Part shown: positions 24,521 to 34,200 of the stretch, piece after piece
Layout: each line of letters begins with the position of its first letter
Position numbering within the stretch: the first letter of the stretch is position 1
DNA from: Eubacterium sp. 1001713B170207_170306_E7
GTDB lineage: Bacteria > Bacillota > Clostridia > Eubacteriales > Eubacteriaceae
NCBI RefSeq assembly: GCF_015547515.1
Contig: NZ_JADMVE010000003.1
Location: forward strand, 372,001-436,000
Length of the DNA stretch: 64,000 nt
Direction: 5' to 3'
Position numbers and translations under genes: made by a program
Notes under the pieces: model-generated
What the model was told of the DNA's origin: nothing
Databases searched by the model: none
Seen by the model: only the letters and a program-made list of their open reading frames with translations

Positions 24521-25732
24521 ATGGAAAAAATCAAATGGGTATCCAATGAGATGCCAAAAACGGACGATAAGGAATTATCGGTGATGTCCATCGAATCGGT
24601 TAAAAAGGCAAAAGCTTTTCATGAAAGCTTCCCGCAGTATTCACAGACCCCACTTGTAAAGCTTAACAAAATGTCAGAGTATCTTGGAATTGGCAGCTTA
24701 TTTGTTAAGGACGAGTCCTACCGTTTTGGGCTTAACGCCTTTAAGGTTTTAGGGGGCTCCTTTGCCATGGCCCGGTATATTGCCCAAAAGCTGGGCCGGG
24801 ATGTCTCAGAGCTAAACTACGATTATCTGACATCGGATAAGCTGAAAGAAGAATTCGGTCAGGCGACCTTTTTTACAGCAACCGATGGCAACCATGGCCG
24901 GGGTGTTGCGTGGGCAGCCAATAAGCTTGGTCAAAAAGCGGTCGTCTACATGCCAAAGGGCTCCAGTCCCATTCGTCTGGAAAACATTTTAAAAGAAAAT
25001 GCTGAGGCGTCCATCACCGAGGTCAACTATGATGAATGTGTCCGTATTGCAGCAGCTGAGGCAGAAAAAACGGAAAATGGCGTCGTGGTTCAGGACACAG
25101 CCTGGGATGGCTATGAGGAGATACCCGCCTGGATCATGCAGGGCTACGGGACCATGGCGCTGGAAGCGGCCGAGCAGTTAAAGGCTGAGGGATGCGAACG
25201 CCCGACACATATTTTTATCCAGGCAGGCGTCGGCTCACTGGCCGGAGCCGTGCAGGGCTTCTTTGCCAATCTGTTCCCAGGCGACTGCCCTACAACGGTT
25301 GTGGTGGAAGCGGATGAAGCCGCCTGTTTATATAAATCCGCCGCGGCTAAGGACGGCAAGATCCGTTTTGTTGACGGTGATATGCAGACCATTATGGCTG
25401 GTTTAGCCTGTGGTGAGCCCAATACCATATCATGGGAAATTCTTAAAAATAACAGCGCTTTCTTTGTCTCATGTCCCGACTGGGTAGCAGCAAAGGGTAT
25501 GCGGATGCTGGCGGCGCCGGTGAAGGGGGATACCCCTGTCACCTCCGGCGAATCCGGTGCGGTATCCATGGGCTTAATCGCCGCCTTAATGGAAAACGAC
25601 GACTATAAAGAGCTAAGAGAACGTATTGGTCTGGACCGTCATTCTAAAATCATCATGTTCTCGACAGAAGGGGATACCGATCCTGAAAATTACCGCGCCA
25701 TTGTCTGGAACGGCGCACACCCCTCAGTCTGA
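24521..25732 (+). CDS. dpaL: Diaminopropionate ammonia-lyase (YgeX)
   Basis: A 403-residue fold-type II PLP enzyme that converts 2,3-diaminopropionate to pyruvate and two ammonia. The PLP lysine lies in RFGLNAFKVLGGS near residue 77, and the DGNHGRG and QAGVGSLAGAVQGFF blocks are family-typical. In the purine cluster it is thought to act on a late ring-opened product. The reaction passes through 2-aminoacrylate, which explains the RidA gene in the same operon. AGGAGA precedes the ATG. Confidence 0.93.
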   Translation: MEKIKWVSNEMPKTDDKELSVMSIESVKKAKAFHESFPQYSQTPLVKLNKMSEYLGIGSLFVKDESYRFGLNAFKVLGGSFAMARYIAQKLGRDVSELNYDYLTSDKLKEEFGQATFFTATDGNHGRGVAWAANKLGQKAVVYMPKGSSPIRLENILKENAEASITEVNYDECVRIAAAEAEKTENGVVVQDTAWDGYEEIPAWIMQGYGTMALEAAEQLKAEGCERPTHIFIQAGVGSLAGAVQGFFANLFPGDCPTTVVVEADEAACLYKSAAAKDGKIRFVDGDMQTIMAGLACGEPNTISWEILKNNSAFFVSCPDWVAAKGMRMLAAPVKGDTPVTSGESGAVSMGLIAALMENDDYKELRERIGLDRHSKIIMFSTEGDTDPENYRAIVWNGAHPSV

Positions 25733-25757
25733 TACAGGATCAGCTTTGAAAATGTGG

Positions 25758-25788
25758 CCGGCAGCGCATTGAAAAAAGAGGCTGCCGG
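25758..25788 (+). other. Intercistronic hairpin after dpaL
   Basis: CCGGCAGC (25758-25765) pairs with GCTGCCGG (25781-25788) over a 15-base loop. No T run follows, so it looks like an mRNA-processing or stability element. Confidence 0.4.
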
Positions 25789-25849
25789 TTAGAAAATAAT
25801 GATTCAGTCATAAACGTTATATATTAAATCAATCAGGAGGCAAATAAAA

Positions 25850-27160
25850 ATGGATTTTAAAGCAATCAAAAAAGCGGCGCAGGGTTATGAAGAGGATATG
25901 ACAAGATTCCTCCGTAATATTGTCAAAAACCCGGGTGAAAGCTGTGACGAGGAAAAACACATTAATACCATCGCGGAAGAAATGCGTAAGCTCGGTTTTG
26001 ATAAAGTGGAAATTGACCCACAGGGAAATGTTTTAGGCTATATGGGAACTGGTAATACCCTGATCGGCTTTGACGCCCATATTGATACCGTTGGCGTCGG
26101 CAACATGGACAACTGGGAATTTGATCCCTATGAAGGATTTGAGTCGGATAGCGAAATTGGAGGCCGCGGAACCTCTGACCAGCTGGGCGGGATTGTATCC
26201 GCTGTTTACGGCGCTAAAGTCATGAAAGATTTGGGAATGCTGAATGACAAGTACAGCGTACTGGTGACGGGCACGGTTCAGGAAGAGGACTGTGACGGCC
26301 TGTGCTGGCAGTACATCATCAATGAAGATAAGGTTCGTCCGGAATTTGTTGTGTCTACCGAACCGACTGATGGCGGTATTTACCGTGGACAGCGCGGACG
26401 TATGGAAATCCGGATTGACGTCTCGGGCGTTTCCTGTCATGGCTCTGCACCGGAACGCGGTGACAACGCCATCTATAAAATGGCGGATATTCTCCAGGAT
26501 GTCCGTGCTCTTAATGAAAATGACGCAGAGGAAGGCACTGAGATCAAGGGCCTGGTTAAAATGCTGGATGAAAAATACAATCCTGAATGGAAGGAAGCCC
26601 GCTTCCTGGGCCGCGGAACCGTCACGACCTCTGAAATTTTCTTCAGCTCGCCCAGCCGCTGTGCCGTAGCAGATGGATGCTCTGTTTCTTTAGACCGCCG
26701 TATGACCGCCGGTGAAACCTGGGAGAGCTGTCTGGACGAAATCCGGAACCTGCCAAATGTTAAAAAATACGGAAATGATGTAAAGGTCTCAATGTACGAA
26801 TATGATCGGCCCTCCTATACCGGATGCGTTTATCCGATTGAATGTTATTTCCCGACATGGGTGATTCCGGAAGACCATCAGGTTACCAAAGCGCTGGAAG
26901 AAGCCTATAAAGGACTGTACGGTGAAGAACGTATCGGTTCTGCTGAGACAGCGGCAGAACGCAAGGCCCGTCCGCTGACAGATAAATGGACCTTCTCAAC
27001 CAACGGCGTGTCCATCATGGGACGCAATGGGATTCCGGTTATCGGTTTTGGCCCTGGAGCAGAAGCACAGGCACATGCGCCCAATGAAAGAACCTGGAAA
27101 CAGGATCTCGTTACCTGTGCCGCTGTTTACGCGGCGCTGCCAACCGTTTATACCAGATAA
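25850..27160 (+). CDS. ygeY: YgeY, M20-family selenium-metabolism-linked hydrolase
   Basis: A 436-residue zinc-dependent amidohydrolase/peptidase of the M20 family. Metal-binding motifs are [10 protein letters not shown] (near 75), [10 protein letters not shown] (near 105) and QEEDCDG (near 145, with the catalytic glutamate). YgeY occurs with YgeW and YgeX in selenium-linked clusters and probably hydrolyses a ureido or amide intermediate of purine breakdown. It is cytoplasmic, with no signal peptide. AGGAGG lies 9-10 bases before the ATG. Confidence 0.92.
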   Translation: MDFKAIKKAAQGYEEDMTRFLRNIVKNPGESCDEEKHINTIAEEMRKLGFDKVEIDPQGNVLGYMGTGNTLIGFDAHIDTVGVGNMDNWEFDPYEGFESDSEIGGRGTSDQLGGIVSAVYGAKVMKDLGMLNDKYSVLVTGTVQEEDCDGLCWQYIINEDKVRPEFVVSTEPTDGGIYRGQRGRMEIRIDVSGVSCHGSAPERGDNAIYKMADILQDVRALNENDAEEGTEIKGLVKMLDEKYNPEWKEARFLGRGTVTTSEIFFSSPSRCAVADGCSVSLDRRMTAGETWESCLDEIRNLPNVKKYGNDVKVSMYEYDRPSYTGCVYPIECYFPTWVIPEDHQVTKALEEAYKGLYGEERIGSAETAAERKARPLTDKWTFSTNGVSIMGRNGIPVIGFGPGAEAQAHAPNERTWKQDLVTCAAVYAALPTVYTR

Positions 27161-27250
27161 TCCGGCTGACGGCCAGCGGCCCTTTGATCAGACCGGTTAT
27201 CCCTCACAAAATCACACGAATGAATTTTATAAAATCAAGGAGACTGAAAA

Positions 27251-28450
27251 ATGGATAAAACTTTACAAACCTATATTGATAAACTGAATGCGCTGAATTT
27301 TAAAGAAATGTATGAAAATGATTTTTTCCTGACCTGGGAAAAAACACCGGAAGAGCTTGAAGCCGTTTTTACGGTGGCTGATGCCTTAAGATACATGCGC
27401 GAAAACAATATCTCGACTAAAATTTTTGAGAGCGGTCTGGGGATTTCGCTGTTCCGTGATAACTCTACCCGTACCCGTTTCAGCTTTGCCTCTGCCTGCA
27501 ACCTGCTGGGACTCGAGGTGCAGGACCTGGACGAAGGTAAATCCCAGGTAGCGCACGGCGAAACCGTGCGCGAAACTGCCAACATGATCTCCTTTATGGC
27601 GGATGTGATCGGTATCCGGGATGATATGTATATCGGCAAGGGAAACGCCTATATGCACGAAGTGGTCGACGCTGTAACAGACGGCCATAAAGACGGTATC
27701 CTGGAACAGAAACCAACCTTAGTCAATTTACAGTGCGATATTGACCATCCAACACAGGCCATGGCCGACGCGCTTCATCTGATCCACTATTTTGGTGGTA
27801 TTGAAAACTTAAAGGGCAAAAAGGTCGCCATGACCTGGGCCTACTCGCCGTCCTATGGAAAGCCATTGTCTGTGCCGCAGGGGATTGTCGGCCTGATGAC
27901 CCGGCTGGGCATGGACGTGACGCTGGCCCACCCAGAAGGCTATGAAATTATGTCTGACGTAGAAGAAGTGGCTAAGAAGAATGCAGCTGAAAGCGGTGGA
28001 TCTTTTACAAAGACCAACAGCATGGCAGAAGCATTTAAAGACGCTGACGTTGTTTATCCTAAGAGCTGGGCGCCGTTCTCCGCAATGGAAGAACGGACCA
28101 TCTTATACGGCAACGGTGACCAGGAAGGCATCGATCGTCTCGAAAAAGAACTGCTCGCTCAGAATGCAAACCATAAAGATTGGGAATGTACTGAGGAATT
28201 GATGAAAACAACCAAAGAGGGAAAAGCGCTTTACATGCACTGCCTTCCAGCTGACATCACTGGCGTCAGTTGTGAGCAGGGCGAGGTAGAAGCCTCTGTA
28301 TTCGATCGCTACCGTACCGAATTATACAAAGAAGCCAGCTACAAGCCCTATATTATTGCCGCTATGATTTTCCTGGCAAAGGAAAAGGACCCTCAGGCAA
28401 CCCTGAAAGCTTTGGAAGAAAGAGGTATTGACCGCTTCTTTACCAAATAA
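27251..28450 (+). CDS. ygeW: YgeW, knotted carbamoyltransferase
   Basis: A 399-residue member of the aspartate/ornithine carbamoyltransferase fold. The carbamoyl-phosphate loop DNSTRTRFSFASA (near 75), HPTQAMADALHL (near 173) and HCLPAD (near 330) are present. YgeW proteins are a distinct branch of unsettled substrate; in this setting it would phosphorolyse a carbamoylated intermediate to give carbamoyl phosphate for the adjacent carbamate kinase. An AAGGAGA site precedes the ATG. Confidence 0.92.
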   Translation: MDKTLQTYIDKLNALNFKEMYENDFFLTWEKTPEELEAVFTVADALRYMRENNISTKIFESGLGISLFRDNSTRTRFSFASACNLLGLEVQDLDEGKSQVAHGETVRETANMISFMADVIGIRDDMYIGKGNAYMHEVVDAVTDGHKDGILEQKPTLVNLQCDIDHPTQAMADALHLIHYFGGIENLKGKKVAMTWAYSPSYGKPLSVPQGIVGLMTRLGMDVTLAHPEGYEIMSDVEEVAKKNAAESGGSFTKTNSMAEAFKDADVVYPKSWAPFSAMEERTILYGNGDQEGIDRLEKELLAQNANHKDWECTEELMKTTKEGKALYMHCLPADITGVSCEQGEVEASVFDRYRTELYKEASYKPYIIAAMIFLAKEKDPQATLKALEERGIDRFFTK

Positions 28451-28473
28451 GCGCAGGTTGAAAATAAACTTCC

Positions 28474-28510
28474 GGATGGCTGTGTCCTGTGACCAGCCGT
28501 CCATCCATTT
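28474..28510 (+). terminator. Weak hairpin between ygeW and carbamate kinase
   Basis: GGATGGCTG pairs with CAGCCGTCC (one G-U pair) over an 11-base loop and is followed by ATCCATTTTT. It may attenuate carbamate kinase expression. Confidence 0.35.
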
Positions 28511-28530
28511 TTCGTTTAAAGGAGAAAATC

Positions 28531-29463
28531 ATGAGCAAAAAAATTGTGATCGCCCTGGGAGGAAACGCCCTGGGCAACAATTTACCCGAACAGATGGCAG
28601 CGGTTAAAAATACGGCCAAGGCCATCGCAGATTTGATAGAGGAAGGAAATGAGGTCGTTATTTCACATGGAAACGGCCCGCAGGTCGGCATGATCAATCT
28701 GGCCATGGGCGAGCTGGCAAAGGCAGATCCGGGCAACCCGGTGGCGCCATTGTCTGTGTGTGTGGCAATGAGCCAGGGCTATATCGGCTATGACCTTCAG
28801 AATGCCCTGAGGGAGGAGCTCCTTGACCGGGGGATCCACAAGCCTGTTTCCAGTATTATCACCCAGATGCGCGTGGACCCTGATGATGAAGCTTTCAGCC
28901 ATCCCACAAAGCCCATCGGCCGTTTTATGACAAAGGAAGAAGCGGACCAGATGGTTAAGGAAAGAGACTATGATGTTGTTGAGGACGCGGGTCGTGGCTA
29001 CCGGCGGGTGGTGGCCTCACCAAAGCCCGTCGAGATCATTGAGATTGAAACCGTCAAGGCTCTGGCAGACGCCGGACAGGTAGTGGTAGCAGCCGGAGGC
29101 GGCGGTATCCCGGTTTACGCTCAGGGAAACCATTTAAAAGGCGCCGCCGCTGTCGTGGATAAGGATTTTGGAAGCTGTCTGCTGGCCAGGGAAATCGGGG
29201 CGGACTGCCTGATTATTTTAACAGCCGTCGAAAGGGTTGCCATTAACTATGGCAAGCCAAATGAAACATGGTTATCGGAAATCAGCGTTGAGGAAGCCCA
29301 GAAATACGCTGATGAAGGGCAGTTTGCCCCTGGCTCCATGCTGCCAAAGGTACAGGCAGCCATGGACTTTGCAAAATCCGGCCCGGAACGTTTTGCCCTC
29401 ATCACGCTGCTGGAAAAAGCAAAGGATGGGATTCTGGGGAAAACCGGGACCATTATTAAGTAA
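28531..29463 (+). CDS. arcC: Carbamate kinase
   Basis: A 310-residue amino acid kinase-fold enzyme that makes ATP from carbamoyl phosphate and ADP. The N-terminal IALGGNALG phosphate-binding segment, the EVVISHGNGPQVG block and AAGGGGIPV are characteristic. I chose the ATG at 28531 because AAGGAGA precedes it and the family begins there; an in-frame extension upstream lacks support. With YgeW it would recover energy from purine nitrogen. This position matches YqeA in Escherichia coli. Confidence 0.95.
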   Translation: MSKKIVIALGGNALGNNLPEQMAAVKNTAKAIADLIEEGNEVVISHGNGPQVGMINLAMGELAKADPGNPVAPLSVCVAMSQGYIGYDLQNALREELLDRGIHKPVSSIITQMRVDPDDEAFSHPTKPIGRFMTKEEADQMVKERDYDVVEDAGRGYRRVVASPKPVEIIEIETVKALADAGQVVVAAGGGGIPVYAQGNHLKGAAAVVDKDFGSCLLAREIGADCLIILTAVERVAINYGKPNETWLSEISVEEAQKYADEGQFAPGSMLPKVQAAMDFAKSGPERFALITLLEKAKDGILGKTGTIIK

Positions 29464-29503
29464 ATAAGTTAAATTTTTAACAACAAATAAGAAGGAGAAT
29501 ATT

Positions 29504-29881
29504 ATGAGTAAAACAGCTATAAACGCAGCAAAAGCGCCGGCAGCGGTCGGCCCATATTCACATGCCAATGCCGCGGGCGGCACTATTTATGTTTCTGGAC
29601 AGCTGGGGCTGGACCCAGAAACAGGAGCTCTGGCAGAAGGAGTGGAAGCACAGGCCCAAACCGGTTTTGAGAATTTAAAAACCATCCTGACCGAGGCGGG
29701 TGTCTCTTTTGAAAACGTTGTGAAAACAACCGTCTTTTTAACAGACATGAATGACTTTGCTGCTGTTAATGCTATTTACGCTAAATACTTTACAGGAGAT
29801 TACCCGGCGCGTTCCTGTGTCCAGGTTGCAGCATTGCCAAAGGGTGCTTCGTTTGAAATCGAAGCCATTGCAGTGAAATAA
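29504..29881 (+). CDS. ridA: RidA-family reactive enamine/imine deaminase
   Basis: A 125-residue RidA (YjgF/TdcF) protein, a trimeric cytoplasmic enzyme that hydrolyses 2-aminoacrylate and similar imines. The start (KAPAAVGPYSHANAAGGTIYVSGQ), the VVKTTVFLTDMNDF block and the C-terminal arginine in YPARSCVQVAALPKGA, which binds the substrate carboxylate, are intact. Diaminopropionate ammonia-lyase in the same operon releases aminoacrylate, so the pairing is functionally sensible. AAGGAGA lies 7-8 bases before the ATG. Confidence 0.95.
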   Translation: MSKTAINAAKAPAAVGPYSHANAAGGTIYVSGQLGLDPETGALAEGVEAQAQTGFENLKTILTEAGVSFENVVKTTVFLTDMNDFAAVNAIYAKYFTGDYPARSCVQVAALPKGASFEIEAIAVK

Positions 29882-29913
29882 CGATGCTTTCGTACACTGC
29901 GCACAAAGTGTTC

Positions 29914-29942
29914 TTAAAGGGCTGCCCTTAACAGCCCTTTAA
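29914..29942 (+). terminator. Hairpin between ridA and the permease
   Basis: TTAAAGGGCTG (29914-29924) pairs with CAGCCCTTTAA (29932-29942) over seven bases. Only TTT follows within the stem, so termination would be partial. Confidence 0.5.
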
Positions 29943-29960
29943 AGTCATGAGGAGAAAATC

Positions 29961-31286
29961 ATGAAAAACGATAAAGATAATGTCATTTATCAGCTTAAGG
30001 GAATGCCGAAAATAAAAGAAGCGATCCCGTTGGCACTGCAGCATGTTGCAGCAATGATTGTCGGCTGTGTCACTCCAGCCATTATTGTAGCCGGGACCGG
30101 CGGTTTGTCGCCGGCAGATACCCGGATTCTTATTCAGGCGGCGCTGATCATTTCAGGTATCGCCACGCTTATTCAGCTGTTTCCCCCTTTCAGAAAGGTA
30201 GGCTCCGGCCTCCCGGTGATTATGGGGGTCAGCTTTGCCTATCTGCCAACCATGATCGGTATCGTCAGCGATTATAATATCGCCACCATACTTGGATCGC
30301 AGGTTATTGGCGGTGTTGTGGGGATCCTGATCGGTATTTTCATTAAAAAGCTGCGAAAGCTTTTCCCCCCAGTTGTCACCGGGACCGTGGTTTTCACCAT
30401 TGGTCTGTCACTCTACCCGACGGCCATTAAATATATGGCCGGTGGAGCGGGCAGCGAGAGCTTTGGCTCGCCAATGAACTGGATCATTGCCATGATCACC
30501 CTGGTACTGGTTATTTTCTTTAATAACTTTACTAAGGGCTTTGCCCGTCTGGCGTCCATACTTTTGTCGATGATCATTGGCTATATCATCGCGCTTTTCT
30601 GCGGAATGATTGATTTCGGGACCGTGCAGGAGGCCAGCTGGTTTATGCTTCCGTCGGTGGGACATTTTGGTTATGAGTTCCATCTCCCTGCCATTATCTC
30701 CATGTCGATTCTGTTTGTGGTCAACTCGGTGGAATCCATCGGTCAGTTTTCCGCGCTCAGCGTGGGGGCCATGGACCGTGAGCCCACAACCGACGAGCTG
30801 TCAAGAGGACTGATGGGGAACGGCGTTTCCAGTATTATCGGCTCGATTTTCGGCGGTCTTCCCACATCTACCTTTGGGCAGAACGTAGGGATTGTGGTAA
30901 CGAACCGGGTCATTAACCGTGTGGTCATTGGATTTGCCGCCGGCTTTATTGTACTGGCCGGTCTCTTTCCAAAATTTTCGGCTCTGATGATGACCATCCC
31001 ATACTGTGTACTGGGCGGCGCGACCATTTCAGTTTTTGCCACCATTACCATGACCGGGGTTAAGCTTTTTATGCAAAGCGAGTTGACTCAGCGAAACGCG
31101 ACCATTGTCGGCCTGTCGGTGGCTCTGGGGATTGGTATCTCTCAGGTTCCAGGCGCGATGGAGCAGCTCCCGGCCTGGATTGACAGCCTCTTTGGAGAAT
31201 CGGCGGTGGTGGTTTCAACCCTGTCTGCAATCCTTTTAAACTTAATTTTACCAAAGAATACTCCTTTTGAAACGGAAGATCTTTAA
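29961..31286 (+). CDS. NCS2-family purine/uracil (probable xanthine or urate) permease
   Basis: A 441-residue transporter of the nucleobase-ascorbate (NCS2) family with about 14 membrane segments. The LQHVAAMIVG segment at the start carries the conserved histidine of the XanQ/UacT branch, and QNVGIVVTNRV is the QNxGxxxxT-type signature. It is the last gene of the purine operon and most likely imports xanthine or uric acid with protons. Substrate choice between purines cannot be read reliably. Confidence 0.92.
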   Translation: MKNDKDNVIYQLKGMPKIKEAIPLALQHVAAMIVGCVTPAIIVAGTGGLSPADTRILIQAALIISGIATLIQLFPPFRKVGSGLPVIMGVSFAYLPTMIGIVSDYNIATILGSQVIGGVVGILIGIFIKKLRKLFPPVVTGTVVFTIGLSLYPTAIKYMAGGAGSESFGSPMNWIIAMITLVLVIFFNNFTKGFARLASILLSMIIGYIIALFCGMIDFGTVQEASWFMLPSVGHFGYEFHLPAIISMSILFVVNSVESIGQFSALSVGAMDREPTTDELSRGLMGNGVSSIIGSIFGGLPTSTFGQNVGIVVTNRVINRVVIGFAAGFIVLAGLFPKFSALMMTIPYCVLGGATISVFATITMTGVKLFMQSELTQRNATIVGLSVALGIGISQVPGAMEQLPAWIDSLFGESAVVVSTLSAILLNLILPKNTPFETEDL

Positions 31287-31296
31287 AAAAATCGAT

Positions 31297-31342
31297 ACAA
31301 TAATAAATTATTATTGTGTTTTCTTCCGAAATCTGCGATAAT
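31297..31342 (+). promoter_or_regulatory. Promoter with perfect palindromic operator, second YheO-type regulator
   Basis: A perfect palindrome with 10-bp arms around one central base (ACAATAATAA / TTATTATTGT, 31297-31317) overlaps the -35 hexamer TTGTGT (31314-31319); GATAAT (31337-31342) follows after 17 bases. This geometry suggests repression by a dimeric regulator, plausibly the YheO-type protein itself. Confidence 0.65.
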
Positions 31343-31418
31343 AGAGATATAACATTTTTAAACAATGACTTTATGCGTTCCTTGTTTATATGAATCAAAG
31401 TTCAGAAGGAGAATGATT

Positions 31419-32066
31419 ATGGCAAAAGATCTTGAAACCTACAAAATATTGGTAGATTTTTTAGCAGATTATTTAGGAGAGAACACAGAGGTTGTACTGC
31501 ATGACCTGTCAGACTGTCAATCATCTGTTGTAGCAATCCGCAATGGCGACATCAGCGGGCGGGATTTGGGGGCACCGGTCACGGATTATGGCCTTAAGCT
31601 CATTAAAAATGAAGCTTACAAAGAAGCCCCGTACCGCGTGAATTACCGGGGACTGTCTCCGAGAGGCAACATCATACGTTCAGCAACGTATTTCATTAAG
31701 GATGATGACGATGAGCTTATTGGTCTGCTCTGTCTGAATATGGACTGTCAGAAATTTGCTGAGGCCCGGGATATCCTGGAATCACTCATCACCGTTGAGC
31801 CGCTTAGAAAGGACGAGGAGTCGGAAGAAAGCTTCAACATCAACGTCAAGGAGCTGGTCATCAATAATATGAGCCGCGTCCTGCCCAGTAATCACGGCGA
31901 CCTCAGAAAAATGGGCAAACAGGAAAAAATTGAAGTGGTTGAAAGACTTCAGGGCCTTGGAACCTTTATGGTTAAAGGCACCATCTGGCATGTGGCGGAT
32001 ATGCTCGGCGTATCCGTACCGACGGTTTACCGTTACCTGGCAACCATTAAGAAGGAAAATGAATAA
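31419..32066 (+). CDS. YheO/DauR-type PAS-HTH transcriptional regulator (second)
   Basis: A 215-residue paralogue of the regulator at 23.8 kb. The PAS part includes FLADYLGENTEVVLHDLSD and LIGLLCLNMDC; the C-terminal helix-turn-helix is VADMLGVSVPTVYRYL. I use the second ATG (31419) because AAGGAG lies 8 bases upstream; the ATG at 31413 is too close to it. It opens the maturation half of the cluster and overlaps yqeC by 8 bases, so it is translationally coupled to it. It probably senses a purine-pathway metabolite or cofactor status. Confidence 0.85.
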   Translation: MAKDLETYKILVDFLADYLGENTEVVLHDLSDCQSSVVAIRNGDISGRDLGAPVTDYGLKLIKNEAYKEAPYRVNYRGLSPRGNIIRSATYFIKDDDDELIGLLCLNMDCQKFAEARDILESLITVEPLRKDEESEESFNINVKELVINNMSRVLPSNHGDLRKMGKQEKIEVVERLQGLGTFMVKGTIWHVADMLGVSVPTVYRYLATIKKENE

Positions 32067-32802
32067 AAAACTTTGTGTGCAGAATGAGAACATTAAACTG
32101 TCAGCGCTGTTCGGTATCGAACAGCCTGACTTTATTACCGTCACCGGCGGCGGCGGAAAAACAACACTGCTTACATGTCTTGGCCGTGAGCTTAAGGACA
32201 GGGGCAGCACCCTTTTAACCACCACCACAAAGATGCGCTATCCAGACGCCTTTGATGGCGAGGTGATCATAACAGCGTCGCCAACAGAGCTTTTAAGCCG
32301 TCTGAAAGGGCGGGACAGCGGTCTGTACTATTACGCAGAGCGCTGCATTGAGGAGCACAAGGTAAAGGGCCCGGCACCCGGGGTGTTGGATCGTATTTTT
32401 AAAGAGCTGAAGGACTGGATCTTTCTGAATGAGGGAGACGGAGCCGGAGGAAAGCCCTATAAAATATATAGGGAGTGGGAACCTGTTATCCCCAAAAGCA
32501 CCACCAGGCTGATTCATGTGATTGGCTGCGAGCTTTTAGGTGCGCCCATGACCAGCGGGAATATACACCGCTGTCCTGAGACCTTAAGGGGAAAAGGCTT
32601 TGACCTTGACTGGTTTAGAAAAAGCATGGAGTGGTTTGCGGGCGAGAAGCTGAAAAACCTGGACATTCCCAGATTTCTGCTCGTTAACAAAGCGGACAAC
32701 GGGAACAGAAAAAAAGCGGAGCAGCTCTGTAATGCGGCTGAACCCTATTTTGACGCCTGTATTGCTGCATCTTTGCGTGAAAGGATCTGGTATCAATGTT
32801 AG
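32059..32802 (+). CDS. yqeC: YqeC, selenium-dependent hydroxylase accessory GTPase-like protein
   Basis: A 247-residue protein with a P-loop at its start (TGGGGKTTLL, residues about 24-33) followed by the switch-like TTTTKMRYP. YqeC is found only beside selenium-dependent molybdenum hydroxylases and is thought to act in selenium insertion or cofactor maturation; the reaction is not known. Its ATG lies inside the end of the regulator, and its stop overlaps the start of mocA. Confidence 0.88.
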   Translation: MNKKLCVQNENIKLSALFGIEQPDFITVTGGGGKTTLLTCLGRELKDRGSTLLTTTTKMRYPDAFDGEVIITASPTELLSRLKGRDSGLYYYAERCIEEHKVKGPAPGVLDRIFKELKDWIFLNEGDGAGGKPYKIYREWEPVIPKSTTRLIHVIGCELLGAPMTSGNIHRCPETLRGKGFDLDWFRKSMEWFAGEKLKNLDIPRFLLVNKADNGNRKKAEQLCNAAEPYFDACIAASLRERIWYQC

Positions 32803-33410
32803 GAGCGGTGGTTCTTGGTGCAGGACTGTCACGCCGTATGGGCAGTGAAAAGCTTCTTCTTCCCATCGGCGGGAAAAAAATCCTGGAAAAAACAGTTGAG
32901 GCTGTGGCAGAAGGCTTTAAGGATGTAATCGTTATTGTAACCCGAAAGGCCATTCTTGACGGTATTGAAATGCAGCGCGCTCCCGTTTATTTAATCAATG
33001 ATCGGCCAGAGCTTGGGCAGGCGACTTCTTTAAAAATAGCAGTCGCTTACCTTGACACGCATTATCCTGAATGCCAGGGGGTTCTGGTGTTTCTTGGCGA
33101 TCAGCCGCTCATCAGCCAAAGGCTGGTCGAAGAAATCGTCCGGGTGGTCACGAAAAACCCAGAGAGCATTGTAATGCCGGAATATCAAGGCCGGAGAGGG
33201 CATCCCATAGCCTTTGGGAAGCGTTGGTTTAAAGCGCTTCTGGCTGTTTCGGGTGACACGGGAGGGCGGCAGATTATCGAGGCCCACCCCGAGGCTCTGA
33301 TAAAAATCCCGGGAGACAGAACCTGTGTTATGGACGCTGATACCCCCGAGGACTACCGGCGTTTGCTTGAGTATTATGAAGGAGAATGGTCTGAATATGA
33401 AAATCTGTGA
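32796..33410 (+). CDS. mocA: MocA-like molybdopterin nucleotidyltransferase
   Basis: A 204-residue nucleotidyltransferase of the MobA/MocA type. The N-terminal LGAGLSRRMGSEKLLLP is the nucleotide-binding signature and VLVFLGDQPLIS carries the metal-binding aspartate. MocA makes the cytosine dinucleotide form of the molybdenum cofactor used by xanthine dehydrogenase-type enzymes. This cluster version corresponds to YgfJ. It overlaps yqeC by 7 bases and yqeB by 14 bases. Confidence 0.9.
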   Translation: MLGAVVLGAGLSRRMGSEKLLLPIGGKKILEKTVEAVAEGFKDVIVIVTRKAILDGIEMQRAPVYLINDRPELGQATSLKIAVAYLDTHYPECQGVLVFLGDQPLISQRLVEEIVRVVTKNPESIVMPEYQGRRGHPIAFGKRWFKALLAVSGDTGGRQIIEAHPEALIKIPGDRTCVMDADTPEDYRRLLEYYEGEWSEYENL

Positions 33411-34200
33411 AACGGTTATTGTGCGGGGTGCCGGAGATATCGCCACCGGTACCATATACCGGCTGTATCAGGCGGGCTTCAGGGTGATCGCCCTGGACAT
33501 TGAAGCCCCTACGGTTATACGGCGTACAGTCGCCTTTGCCCAGGCCATTCAGGATGGCGTGGCAGCTGTGGAGGGTGTGACGGCAAGGCGCTGTGAGTCC
33601 ATTGAGGCGGTGTGCCGATGCCTGAAAAGCAGTGAGGTCCCGGTCTGTGTTGATCCAAAAGGGGATATGATCCGTATGGTTCGTCCGGACGCGGTGGTTG
33701 ACGCAATCCTCGCCAAGAAAAATCTGGGAACCACCCGGGATATGGCAAAAGCCGTGATCGGTCTGGGACCAGGCTTTACAGCAGGAGAGGATGTGGATGC
33801 TGTGATCGAAACCAACCGGGGACACCATCTTGGAAGAATCCTGTATGAAGGAACCGCGGCAGAAAACACCGGCGTTCCCGGAAATATTGGAGGCTATACA
33901 CACGAGCGGGTAATCCATGCCCCGGAGTCCGGAACAATCCGCCTGTGTCATGATATTGGCGATTTGGTAAAAAAAGATGAATGTATTGCCTTTGTTGGTG
34001 AAACGCCGGTTTTATCCAGGCTAGACGGGGTGCTGCGCGGTATGATCGCAGACGGCACGAAGGTTAAAAAGGGGTTGAAAATGGCCGACGTGGACCCACG
34101 GGGCGATAAGGCCTATTGCGATACAATTTCTGATAAGGCCCGCAATATCAGCGGCGGGGTACTGGAGGCTGTGATACATTTACTGAAGGAGCAGGCATGA
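33397..34200 (+). CDS. yqeB: YqeB, selenium-dependent molybdenum enzyme accessory protein
   Basis: A 267-residue protein beginning VIVRGAGDIATGTIYRLYQ, a Rossmann-like glycine motif typical of YqeB/EF2563. The family is restricted to selenium-dependent molybdenum hydroxylase loci and is thought to help selenium incorporation into the cofactor. The ATG at 33397 overlaps the end of mocA; GGAG lies 12 bases upstream, a little far, so an ATG at 33376 is an alternative. The stop overlaps the ATG of the following remnant (ATGA). Confidence 0.88.
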   Translation: MKICETVIVRGAGDIATGTIYRLYQAGFRVIALDIEAPTVIRRTVAFAQAIQDGVAAVEGVTARRCESIEAVCRCLKSSEVPVCVDPKGDMIRMVRPDAVVDAILAKKNLGTTRDMAKAVIGLGPGFTAGEDVDAVIETNRGHHLGRILYEGTAAENTGVPGNIGGYTHERVIHAPESGTIRLCHDIGDLVKKDECIAFVGETPVLSRLDGVLRGMIADGTKVKKGLKMADVDPRGDKAYCDTISDKARNISGGVLEAVIHLLKEQA

